Of a DNA stretch of 64,000 bases, positions 16,911-24,856 are shown piece after piece. The position numbers and the translations under genes are program-made. Position 1 is the first letter of the stretch; the number at the start of each line of letters is the position of its first letter. The notes below the pieces were generated by a model, which saw only the letters and a list, made by a program, of their open reading frames with translations, was not told the origin of the DNA and did not search any database. This stretch comes from Fontisphaera persica (GTDB lineage Bacteria > Verrucomicrobiota > Verrucomicrobiia > Limisphaerales > Fontisphaeraceae), in assembly GCF_024832785.1 (NCBI RefSeq), contig NZ_CP116615.1, forward strand, positions 2,356,001-2,420,000. Reading direction: 5' to 3'.

Positions 16911-17594
16911 TCACTTGCCACGCAATAACAAGGTCGTAATCAACAATAATAAAGCCAGCACCAGCGGCCAGGTCAGCCCCAGTCCCACCCGCGTCAACGC
17001 CCAAAAATCCAGGCTGGTCCATGCCGGCGGGCCCTGCTGAGATGCCGCCGCGGCTGATTCTCCCCCTGCGCTTTCCGGCGCCGGCGGATTCAGCAAGGGA
17101 AACTTCAACCGCGCGCTGTTCCATTCCATGCGCGCATTCTCCAACGTGGTCAACGCGCGCGTCATTTCACTCTGGAAATTTTCCGCGGTCCATGACTCCT
17201 CCTGAATGGCCTGGATTTTGTTCAACGCCTCGCGCAATCCCGCAATGGCCTTCGCCATTTGCTCGGCCTCCTGCCGCGCGGAAAATTCCGCCTCCTCCAG
17301 CAAACCCAGGCCGCGGGTCAAGTGCCGCACCATTTCCTCGCGGCCAGTCTTCCACTCCGCCTGACGCCGGCGTGTCTCCTCCAGGGCGGCCCGCTCCCGC
17401 TCGAGTTGCTCCTGCGCCTGGCGCAGCCGCGCCAGCTCCGCCTGCACCTCGGCCACCTGCGACTCCACTTCCTCGCGCGTCGGGGCGCGGCCTGCCCCGG
17501 AAGTCGAGGCCGTCGCCTCACCTGGGGCCGGGGAGCGGCGTCCGTCTTGATAGTCCAAATCCACAAATTCGGATGGATCCAATTTGGAAGCCAT
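16911..17594 (-). CDS. Long coiled-coil tail-anchored membrane protein
   Basis: 227 residues. A disordered N-terminus is followed by a strong heptad coiled coil from about 42 to 150 (Glu/Gln/Arg/Leu-rich, e.g. AELARLRQAQEQLERERAAL). A C-terminal transmembrane helix (LVLALLLLITTLLL) lies just before RGK. No enzymatic motif. Tail-anchored like the gene 3 bp downstream, suggesting a membrane scaffold pair. Ordinary length for such linkers; specific role unknown. Confidence 0.6.
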   Translation of the reverse strand: MASKLDPSEFVDLDYQDGRRSPAPGEATASTSGAGRAPTREEVESQVAEVQAELARLRQAQEQLERERAALEETRRRQAEWKTGREEMVRHLTRGLGLLEEAEFSARQEAEQMAKAIAGLREALNKIQAIQEESWTAENFQSEMTRALTTLENARMEWNSARLKFPLLNPPAPESAGGESAAAASQQGPPAWTSLDFWALTRVGLGLTWPLVLALLLLITTLLLRGK

Positions 17595-17747
17595 GCGCCG
17601 AGCTTAGTGAAGCCCCCGGGCACTGTAAAGCAATCCTTGCACCCTGGACCGTCGCCGCCGTCCTCTTGCGCCCATCAACCCGCCCGCGTGCCAACGGCCT
17701 TCTGGCAGCCCCCTCTGCCGCGTCCAACGAAAGCGCGCGGAACCTTT

Positions 17748-18380
17748 TTATTCCTCCCCGAGGGCAATCTTTAACAGTTCCTCCTGCGTCCAATTGGTGT
17801 CCCGCCCCGCGGTGGCTTTGCGGATGGGAGCCACCTGCTCCGGCCGCACCGGCGACGCCTGGTTGCCCCATGCCTTGTTCATGCGGATGTAGGTGAGAAC
17901 CGCCGCAATCTGCTCGTCATTCAAAGTATCCTTCCAGGGCAACATGACGTTGTTAAACGTGTACGCCTTGCCACTGACCGTGATGGGTCCGGCCATCCCA
18001 TTCAGCACAATCCGGATGATGCGGTTAGGATGTTCAGCCAGCACCCAATCCGACCCCGCCAGCGGCGGCGCCTGAATGGGGCTGCCCAAACCATCGGCCT
18101 GATGGCAGGAAGCACAGTACGTCAAATAAATGCCGCGTCCCTTTTCAAACAAGGGGTCCGTGGCGGGTTTGGGATTCGCCTCCTCCACCTTCTGCAGGGA
18201 CGCATAGGGCGTGTACACCCGGGGGTTGAAACCGCCCGCCTGCCGGTCCAGGCTCATGGTGGCCACGTAAAACAAAATGCCCAGCAAGCCCACCAGCCAC
18301 ATCGGCGTGGGGGCGGTCCCGGCCTGTGGCTCGGCGTCCTCAGGCAGGGGGCGAAGCTCCATGGGAGAGGGCGCGCTCAT
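17748..18380 (-). CDS. Membrane-anchored monohaem cytochrome c (last gene of act operon)
   Basis: 210 residues with one N-terminal transmembrane anchor (MWLVGLLGILFYVATMSL) and one haem c motif CASCHQADGLG (about residues 89-99). The probable distal Met is in NNVMLPWKD. Resembles the cytochrome c domain of cbb3 oxidase subunit III (CcoP) but with one haem instead of two. Start overlaps the stop of the CcoO-like gene by 4 nt. Likely accepts electrons from the alternative complex III module and passes them to an oxidase or soluble cytochrome. Confidence 0.85.
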   Translation of the reverse strand: MSAPSPMELRPLPEDAEPQAGTAPTPMWLVGLLGILFYVATMSLDRQAGGFNPRVYTPYASLQKVEEANPKPATDPLFEKGRGIYLTYCASCHQADGLGSPIQAPPLAGSDWVLAEHPNRIIRIVLNGMAGPITVSGKAYTFNNVMLPWKDTLNDEQIAAVLTYIRMNKAWGNQASPVRPEQVAPIRKATAGRDTNWTQEELLKIALGEE

Positions 18381-19147
18381 GGCGTGGAAGAGTTGACGGC
18401 GGACGGCGGCACGGCATTCGTGCCTCCCGCCTGGTTGACCTGGTTGGTTTTCCCGGCGGCTGCAGCCGCCTCAGCCGCGCCCGGCAGCGGCGCCTCAAAT
18501 ACCGGGGCATCCGCCCGCAAGCTCAGCAAGTAAGCCATCAACGCCCGGGCACGCGGGCCGGGTACGATTTGCTCAAGCCAGCGTCCCGGTCCTGGCTGAT
18601 TCACTTGCAACGCCAGCGGGTCCGCCTCCTGACCAGGGCGCAGGGGCCGCCGCTCAAACAAAAAGGCATAAGCAGGCATGACCGAAGCAGGCGCCAACTG
18701 CCGTGGATTGTATAAGTGCAGGTACAACCGCCGCTCCAATTCCTCCACGTGATTGGAGTCGGTTAAAAATTTCCATGGTACCGCAAATCGCGCCGGCTCG
18801 CGCATCGCCAGGTTGGCCAGGTCCGGCCCCATCCGCAGGTTGCCCACCAGCACCGGCCGGTCCGCCAGGAAATCCTGCGCCACCGTCCGCCGCACCCCCC
18901 AGCCGCGCTCAAGGTCACCTTCCGGGCGCACCTGCTGCGTGTGGCACTCGGCGCAACCCAGTGACCGATAGACCTGCAGCCCTTGCTGTGCCAACCCCGG
19001 CCGCCCTGTGGGATAATCCGGTTGTGGGGCCGGCTGGGGCACCGGCTCCAATCGGCCCAACTGCAACTGCGGCGTCATCACCAGCCCGGCCCAGGACAGC
19101 GCCAGCGTCAGAAACGCACTCAAGAAAATCAGCGCCCCGTGATTCAT
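18377..19147 (-). CDS. CcoO-like monohaem cytochrome c (cbb3 oxidase subunit II type)
   Basis: 256 residues from MNHGALIFL, which overlaps the stop of the CcoN-like gene (ATGA). N-terminal membrane anchor, then GLQVYRSLGCAECHTQQVRP with the haem c motif CAECH, then the family blocks RRTVAQDFLADRPVLVG and GPDLANLAMREP, and VMPAYAFLFERRPL supplying the axial Met. These blocks match FixO/CcoO subunits. The C-terminus is Ala/Asn/Gln-rich and probably disordered. Subunit II normally feeds electrons to haem b in CcoN; here its partner lacks the ligands. Confidence 0.85.
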   Translation of the reverse strand: MNHGALIFLSAFLTLALSWAGLVMTPQLQLGRLEPVPQPAPQPDYPTGRPGLAQQGLQVYRSLGCAECHTQQVRPEGDLERGWGVRRTVAQDFLADRPVLVGNLRMGPDLANLAMREPARFAVPWKFLTDSNHVEELERRLYLHLYNPRQLAPASVMPAYAFLFERRPLRPGQEADPLALQVNQPGPGRWLEQIVPGPRARALMAYLLSLRADAPVFEAPLPGAAEAAAAAGKTNQVNQAGGTNAVPPSAVNSSTP

Positions 19148-20595
19148 GCCGCCACCTCCCGCGCTGGTGATGTGGGTGCCGGACAGCAGCTCGTGCGCAC
19201 CGCTTGAAACATGGCCCGTGACCCCTGATAGATTACCGCCCCGGCCAGCGCCGTCCCGCCCACCGTCATGATTAACAACCCCAGCCCGGCCAGTTTCAAA
19301 CCCGGCAGCGCCGCCGTGACTGCGGTCATGAATGGCTGCCGCCAATCGGCCAGGACGCCAGCCTGAGCGTTGCCAGCCCACAGCAACCCGAGGGCCCACA
19401 ACACCGCGCCAGCCATCAGGCATCCGGCCATGCCGCGGCTCAAGGTGCAGGTGCACGCTTCACCTCCGCAGGCCAGCCGGGGGACCACATACATGAACCC
19501 GCCCGCCAAAACCGGCAACGCAAAACCCAGCATCCATAACGTGGGCCGCGCCGCGGTCAGAAAAGTCAGATTCACCACCTCCTGCAGGGCTGGCCGCGAT
19601 ACCGCCGCCTGCCACACCACCGCCACCACCCACATCAACGCCCCAAACAAACTCAACCCCAGCCCCGGCTGCCGCCACAAACCCCGATATTGGCCGCCCA
19701 GGGTCTGATGCAGATTCAACGCCAGCGCCAGGGCGGCCACCAACATGAGCAGGTCAGCCACCGCGCTCACCGCCGGCAGCCAGCGCGGCACCGGCAGCCC
19801 AAAATGAAATCCGCCAGCCGTGCCAAAGACCGCCACCACCCAGAAAACCGTCTTACTCATCGCCACGCTATGCAGGGGCCGCCCGCTGTAACGCGGCACG
19901 AAATAAAACACCGCCGCCAGCCCCGCCGCGGAAAGCCAGAGCACCAGGAGATTATTGGCCAGCCACGTGCCGGCCACCACTTGCATCACCCCGCGCGGCG
20001 GCGCGCAATGCAGCAACACCAGCCCGACGGTCATCAGCCAGAACAACCAAAAGACCCCCGCCATGGCCCACCATTGCGCGGGATACACCGCCGGCCGCGC
20101 CCGTTGCTGCAAGGTGAACCACGCGCTCACCCCCAGCGCCGCCAGTCCCGCCCACATGACCCCGCTCCCATAAATCGGCGCGCCCCACAACGGATAGCCC
20201 GTCGCATCCCCCGCCAAAATGCCCACCGTCCCCAATATCACGCCCAAGTTCCACAGCGCTCCCCCCAGGCACGTCAGCCAGCGCTGTTGCAAGCCCACAC
20301 CTCCGAGCCGTGCGAGCATCCATAATCCCAGCGCCAACCCAGCCTGGGTGGCAAATCCGTAAAACAACACATGCTGCGCCGCGGGCCACAATCGGCCATA
20401 AGAGTTCCAGGCGGACGTCCCCAAGGCCCCGGGAAAGAGCAACTGTCCCCAGGCCCATGCCATGAGAACCAAGCCCAGCGCCAGCCAGCCCGCCGCCTTG
20501 GCCAGCAGCCACAACACCGGCCAGCGCGACACCGCATCCACTTCCGCGGCGCTCCGGGGGGACGGGGAGGCTGAAGGTGCAACACTCATATTCAT
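19144..20595 (-). CDS. CcoN-like haem-copper oxidase subunit I homologue lacking metal-ligand histidines
   Basis: 483 residues, about 12 transmembrane helices. Homology to cbb3 subunit I is visible in blocks such as SYGRLWPAAQHVLFYGF (CcoN RPLHT region), AAVFYFVPRYSGRPLHS, VVNLTFLTAARPTLWMLGF (CcoN HVHSGALGW region) and GGFMYVVPRL. However, only five histidines exist (about 75, 196, 242, 264, 296). The low-spin haem position reads PAAQ, the CuB helix reads GTWLANNL instead of W-x-x-x-H-N, and the paired haem histidines read ARPT. So oxygen reduction is not expected; a structural or electron-relay role in an alternative complex III supercomplex is more likely. Subunits II and a cytochrome c follow in the operon. 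Confidence 0.8.
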   Translation of the reverse strand: MNMSVAPSASPSPRSAAEVDAVSRWPVLWLLAKAAGWLALGLVLMAWAWGQLLFPGALGTSAWNSYGRLWPAAQHVLFYGFATQAGLALGLWMLARLGGVGLQQRWLTCLGGALWNLGVILGTVGILAGDATGYPLWGAPIYGSGVMWAGLAALGVSAWFTLQQRARPAVYPAQWWAMAGVFWLFWLMTVGLVLLHCAPPRGVMQVVAGTWLANNLLVLWLSAAGLAAVFYFVPRYSGRPLHSVAMSKTVFWVVAVFGTAGGFHFGLPVPRWLPAVSAVADLLMLVAALALALNLHQTLGGQYRGLWRQPGLGLSLFGALMWVVAVVWQAAVSRPALQEVVNLTFLTAARPTLWMLGFALPVLAGGFMYVVPRLACGGEACTCTLSRGMAGCLMAGAVLWALGLLWAGNAQAGVLADWRQPFMTAVTAALPGLKLAGLGLLIMTVGGTALAGAVIYQGSRAMFQAVRTSCCPAPTSPAREVAA

Positions 20596-20611
20596 GCCGG
20601 GCCGTCGCGCA

Positions 20612-20980
20612 TTACTCGTAGGGGTTCACCGGCGGCGGGGGCTTGGCGGAAGCCTTCTCCAGCCGCTGCAACAGTTGCTTGCGCCCCAGCGCGGGGTCGG
20701 ACCACTCCCGCGCCACCATTTCCATCGCCCGCGTCACGGGCAGGCGCACCACCCCTTTGGTCTGGTCCACCCACCCATAATTCTCCAGCGCCTCATGATT
20801 CGCCGCGTTCAGCTCCGCCAGCGCCTTCGCCCGTTCTTCCGCGCGCCGGGCGTTCAAATCCGGCGGGCGGGTGTAATGAATCATCAGCCCCACCAGCAAC
20901 AGAATGGTCGCCAAAGCCGTCACCACCGCGGCGGCATTGGCCCAGCGCCGGCGGGAAATTGGGGATACGGTTTCGCTCAT
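20612..20980 (-). CDS. Small membrane protein of the act operon
   Basis: 122 residues from MSETVSP, chosen because AAAGGAGG lies 8 nt upstream. An ATG 18 nt further upstream precedes the RBS and is less likely. One N-terminal transmembrane helix (AAAVVTALATILLLVGLMIHY), then a periplasmic part with the block NYGWVDQTKGVVRLPVTRAM. I recall this YGWVD...RAME motif from small proteins in act/cox operons of Verrucomicrobiota and Acidobacteriota, without assigned function. It sits between actF and the CcoN-like gene, so it may help assembly or join the two modules. Confidence 0.75.
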   Translation of the reverse strand: MSETVSPISRRRWANAAAVVTALATILLLVGLMIHYTRPPDLNARRAEERAKALAELNAANHEALENYGWVDQTKGVVRLPVTRAMEMVAREWSDPALGRKQLLQRLEKASAKPPPPVNPYE

Positions 20981-20994
20981 CTGGACGCCTCCTT

Positions 20995-22233
20995 TCATTT
21001 GGCTGGTCCGGGTGCCGCCTGCGCCGGCGGCACATACACCCCCATCGTCTCGGCGATGCGCGGGTCCCGCTGCGGATAGGGTGGATGCGCCTGAAAATAC
21101 CGCAGGAACACCATGCCCAGCACCCCGGCCATGAACGCCAACGCCGCCACATCCAGCCAGTGCACCCGCAAACCGTCCGGATTTAACACCGGCTTGATGT
21201 TGAAGGTCATGTCGGCGTAATGCATCAGCCACGCCCACACACACATCGGCACCATCACCTGCAGCGACAGCTTGGCATCAATCCGCAGCAGCGCCAGAAA
21301 CGGCAGGAAAAAGTGGCCAAACAGGATGATTAATCCCAAATCCCACCACGTCCCCTGTTCGCGCTGCACGTACCAGAAGGTTTCTTCCGGGATGGCCGCG
21401 TTCCAAATCAGGAAGTACTGCGAAAACGCGATGTACGCATAAAAAACCGTGAATGCAAAAAACAGCACGCCGGTGTCGTGGAAGGTCTTGGTCTGCACCA
21501 CCGCCTGCAACGGCCCGGCCTGTTTCAGCTTCAAGGCCAGCAAATACGTCGTGGCCAGCGTCACCCACACGCTGCCCGCAAAGTAATACACGCCGTACAT
21601 CGTGGAGAACCACTGATGCTGGAGCGACTTCATCCAGAAAATCGCCCCCAGCGTCAGGCTGATCGCAAACAGAAAAATCCCCGCCGCCGACCAACGCCGC
21701 ATGGCAAAGGTTTCAGCCGCCGCGCCCGTTTCATCCTGCCGCAGGGAATGCCGCCGCAACTGCCACGCCAGCAGCGACCACAACAGAAACAAGCCCGCCG
21801 ACACCGCCAGCCAGACCGGCTTGTTGAACAACACGTGCTTGACGTGCAGCGCATGGTCCGCGTGCGGGTCCAGCGCCATCCAGCGGTAGATGTAATGCTC
21901 GGGACTCGCCAAGAGCGCATTCAGCGCAATCGGCACAAATAACAGACCCAGCACCGGAAACAGCCAGGCCAGGTGCTCCCACACCCGCCGCAACGGCACC
22001 ATCCATTGCGAATCAAACAGGTGATGCATGATCACCAGAAACAACGCCCCCAGGCTCAGGCTCAGAAAAAACATGAAGGCCGTCAGGTACGAATACCCAA
22101 ACTGCTTCGGCCACCACACCGCGCCCGCCAGACACAACAGCCCGCCCGCGACCGCCAGCACCGCCGGCACCCGGCCCCATCGGCCCAGGTCCAGCTTCGC
22201 GGCGGGCGTTGGCAAATGTGAACTCGTGCTCAT
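20995..22233 (-). CDS. actF: Alternative complex III subunit ActF (quinol:cytochrome c oxidoreductase membrane subunit)
   Basis: 412 residues, about ten transmembrane helices (for example FMFFLSLSLGALFLVIMHH and WLAVSAGLFLLWSLLAW). Family markers include the His/aromatic-rich HALHVKHVLFNKPVW, SLQHQWFSTMYGVYYFAGS, FHDTGVLFFAFTVFYAYIAF and MHYADMTFNIKPVL, which match ActF and the related ActC/NrfD fold. It carries no cofactor itself and probably forms part of the quinol site and a proton path. Fifth subunit after actA-E in gene order, 21 bp after actE. Confidence 0.93.
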   Translation of the reverse strand: MSTSSHLPTPAAKLDLGRWGRVPAVLAVAGGLLCLAGAVWWPKQFGYSYLTAFMFFLSLSLGALFLVIMHHLFDSQWMVPLRRVWEHLAWLFPVLGLLFVPIALNALLASPEHYIYRWMALDPHADHALHVKHVLFNKPVWLAVSAGLFLLWSLLAWQLRRHSLRQDETGAAAETFAMRRWSAAGIFLFAISLTLGAIFWMKSLQHQWFSTMYGVYYFAGSVWVTLATTYLLALKLKQAGPLQAVVQTKTFHDTGVLFFAFTVFYAYIAFSQYFLIWNAAIPEETFWYVQREQGTWWDLGLIILFGHFFLPFLALLRIDAKLSLQVMVPMCVWAWLMHYADMTFNIKPVLNPDGLRVHWLDVAALAFMAGVLGMVFLRYFQAHPPYPQRDPRIAETMGVYVPPAQAAPGPAK

Positions 22234-22254
22234 GTTTCGAGAAACAGGTTTCGC

Positions 22255-22869
22255 TTACTTCAATTTGGCCCGCCATTCCGGCGGCACGTCATCCACCGTG
22301 CCCAGCCGGCTTAGTTGCAGGGCGCGCAGATACGCCACGATGGCCCACCGGTCGTCTATGCCTATCTGCGCCGCGTAACCGCTCATCAGGTTTTTGCCGT
22401 AACTGATGGTGTAAAACAGCTCGCCATCGGGCAGCTCCACAATTCGCTTGTCATGCAAATTGGCCACCACGCCCATGGCCCCGATTTTTTTGGTAATCCC
22501 GTTGCCGTCCGCCTGCGCCCCATGACACGGGGCGCAGTGAATGAGGAAGCGCTCCTGCCCCCGCGCCAGCATCGTGTGGGTCACCGCCGCCGGCAGCGCC
22601 TCCACAAAATTGGTCGTGCCTGGCACCCGGCCGGTGTTCCAGGGCGTCTCCGCATACGGCTCGCCGCGCGCAATGGTGCCCGCCGGCCGCGGTCGGCTGC
22701 CCCGCTGGTCCGCAAAAAATTCACTCTGGAACTGCGGCCGCTGCTTGGGCTGCCGCACCATGTCTGCAAATATTTCAATGGGCGGCCGTCGCGAGGTGCT
22801 GCCGCGGAATCCCGCAATGGCCACCACCGCCGCCACCACCGCCACAAAGGTTAGCAGGATGTATCGCAT
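22255..22869 (-). CDS. actE: Alternative complex III monohaem cytochrome c subunit ActE
   Basis: 204 residues. N-terminal membrane or lipid-type anchor (ILLTFVAVVAAVVAIAGF), then one haem c motif FLIHCAPCHGAQADGNG and an axial-Met region at GKNLMSGYAAQIG. Sequence around EIFADMVRQPKQRPQ is typical of ActE. It transfers electrons from the pentahaem subunit to an acceptor cytochrome or oxidase. Gap of 2 bp to actD. Confidence 0.93.
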   Translation of the reverse strand: MRYILLTFVAVVAAVVAIAGFRGSTSRRPPIEIFADMVRQPKQRPQFQSEFFADQRGSRPRPAGTIARGEPYAETPWNTGRVPGTTNFVEALPAAVTHTMLARGQERFLIHCAPCHGAQADGNGITKKIGAMGVVANLHDKRIVELPDGELFYTISYGKNLMSGYAAQIGIDDRWAIVAYLRALQLSRLGTVDDVPPEWRAKLK

Positions 22870-22871
22870 GG

Positions 22872-23411
22872 TTATTCCTCCACCACCTCGATGTGACGGC
22901 TCCCCAGGCGCTCCAGCATCTGGCGCGTTTCCGTCTCCGAATACTTCGGGTCATCCGTTTCGATGACCACGTAAAACTTGTCGTGCGTGGCCTGCTTGAA
23001 GCGCCGGTTCTTCAACAACGGATGATGCAACCGCGGCAGGCGGTTCAAAAACAACATCCCGAACAGCGAGCCAAACGCCCCCAGCAAAATCGTCAGCTCA
23101 TAACTGGGCGGAAACGAGGACAACGGACTGTAGTAGGGCTTGCCGCCCACCAGGATGGGATAATCCACCGCATTCATCCACCAGATCATCAACTGTCCCA
23201 GCGCAAACCCCGTGGCCCCGCCAAGGAACGTGAACCAGCCCACCGGCGAGTTCTTCAACCCCATGGCCCGGTCCATCCCGTGCACCGGAAACGGCGTGAA
23301 CACGTCCCAGCGCCGGAAACCGGCGTCGCGAATCGCCTCCGCGGCGCGCAGCACCGCCGCCGGCGTCTCAAACTCGGCCAGAATGCCGTACACCTGTCGC
23401 GGCTCGCTCAT
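22872..23411 (-). CDS. actD: Alternative complex III subunit ActD (DUF3341)
   Basis: 179 residues, DUF3341. Opens with [20 protein letters not shown] and [18 protein letters not shown], then two transmembrane helices around [14 protein letters not shown] and [18 protein letters not shown]. Ends with a cytoplasmic domain ([17 protein letters not shown]). ActD has no cofactor and stabilises the membrane part of the complex. Start overlaps the actC stop by 4 nt. Confidence 0.95.
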   Translation of the reverse strand: MSEPRQVYGILAEFETPAAVLRAAEAIRDAGFRRWDVFTPFPVHGMDRAMGLKNSPVGWFTFLGGATGFALGQLMIWWMNAVDYPILVGGKPYYSPLSSFPPSYELTILLGAFGSLFGMLFLNRLPRLHHPLLKNRRFKQATHDKFYVVIETDDPKYSETETRQMLERLGSRHIEVVEE

Positions 23412-24856
23412 GCGTGATGCCCTCCTTCCCGGGCCCCGCCCAGCGGATGATGCGGGTCTGCCTGCGGCGTAATGCCCTTGACCTCACTGATGGCAATCAT
23501 CGGCAGGAATCGCATAAACAACAGGAACAAGGTCAGGAACAGCCCGAACGTCCCCACAAACGTCAGGATGTCCACCCACGTCGGAATGAAATAGCCCCAG
23601 TTGGACGGCATGAACTCCCGCGCCAACGTGGTGGCAATAATCACAAACCGCTCAAACCACATGCCAATGTTCACCACAATCGAAATGATGAACACTGCCC
23701 ACATGTTTTGCCGGATGCGCTTGAACCAGAACAACTGCGGCGAAATCACGTTGCAGGTGATCATGATCCAGTACGCCCACCAGTACGGCCCGAACGCCCG
23801 GAACTTGAACGCGTCCAGCTCATACGGGTTGCCCCCGTACCACGCGATGAAAAACTCCATCCCGTAGGCGTAGCCCACGATGGAGCCGGTCGCCAGCACC
23901 ACCTTGCACATCAAATCCACGTGCCGCTTGGTGATGATGTCCTCCAGGTGACACACCGAACGCAGCGGCACCAGCAGCGTCAACACCATCCCAAAGCCGC
24001 TGAAAATGGCGCCCGCCACAAAGTACGGCGGGAAGATGGTCGTGTGCCATCCCGGCAACTGCGACACCGCGAAGTCAAACGACACAATCGAGTGCACCGA
24101 CAACACCAGCGGCGTGGACAGCCCCGCCAAGAGCAGGTAAGCCTTCTCGTAATGGCTCCAGTGCCGGTTGGAGCCGCGCCAGCCCAGCGCAAACAAGCCA
24201 TACAAAATCTGCCGCAATTTCGTCTTTGCCCGGTCCCGCATCACCGCCAGGTCCGGAATCAACCCCATGTACCAGAACAGCACCGAAACCGTAAAATACG
24301 TGGACACCGCAAACACGTCCCATTCCAGCGGCGAGCGGAATTGCGGCCAGATGTTGTTGGAGGTGGGAATCGGCAGGAGCCACCACGCCAGCCACGGCCT
24401 CCCGGTGTGCACCAGCGGGAATATGCCGGCGCACATCACGGCGAAAATGGTCATCGCCTCCGCGGCGCGGTTGATGCTGGTGCGCCAGCGTTGCCGCAGC
24501 AAAAACAAAATGGCCGAAATCAGCGTGCCCGCATGGCCAATGCCAATCCAGAACACGAAATTGGTGATGTCCCACGCCCAGGCCACCGGATGATTCAATC
24601 CCCACACGCCAATGCCGGTGCTGATCAGGTACGCCAGCATCACAAAACACAGCACCATCACGGACGCGCTGATGCCAAACGCCACCCACCACCACCGCGG
24701 CGTTTTGCCCTCCGCCACCCCCGCAATATGATCGGTGATCCAGCCCAGCGAGCGGTTGTTCAGCACCAAGGGCTCCCGCTGCAGTTCAGGCGGCGGCGCC
24801 TCCACCCGCACCGTGGCCGCCGGATTCAGAGCCGTCGTTGAACTCACCTGGGCCAT
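23408..24856 (-). CDS. actC: Alternative complex III membrane subunit ActC (NrfD/PsrC family)
   Basis: 482 residues, NrfD-like integral membrane protein with ten predicted helices and the conserved N-terminal block [20 protein letters not shown]. Other marks are [56 protein letters not shown] and [17 protein letters not shown], all characteristic of ActC. Together with the Fe-S part of ActB it forms the quinol oxidation site. Its start shares one base with the actB stop (TAATG). Confidence 0.96.
   Translation of the reverse strand: MAQVSSTTALNPAATVRVEAPPPELQREPLVLNNRSLGWITDHIAGVAEGKTPRWWWVAFGISASVMVLCFVMLAYLISTGIGVWGLNHPVAWAWDITNFVFWIGIGHAGTLISAILFLLRQRWRTSINRAAEAMTIFAVMCAGIFPLVHTGRPWLAWWLLPIPTSNNIWPQFRSPLEWDVFAVSTYFTVSVLFWYMGLIPDLAVMRDRAKTKLRQILYGLFALGWRGSNRHWSHYEKAYLLLAGLSTPLVLSVHSIVSFDFAVSQLPGWHTTIFPPYFVAGAIFSGFGMVLTLLVPLRSVCHLEDIITKRHVDLMCKVVLATGSIVGYAYGMEFFIAWYGGNPYELDAFKFRAFGPYWWAYWIMITCNVISPQLFWFKRIRQNMWAVFIISIVVNIGMWFERFVIIATTLAREFMPSNWGYFIPTWVDILTFVGTFGLFLTLFLLFMRFLPMIAISEVKGITPQADPHHPLGGAREGGHHA

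Noticed and set aside
18377-20595. A functional cbb3-type oxygen reductase
   Set aside because: Subunit I lacks the six metal-ligand histidines, so I describe it as an oxidase-derived module only.
23414-24841. 475-codon plus-strand open frame
   Set aside because: Antisense to actC; composition dominated by His, Arg, Gln and Pro, no recognisable domain.
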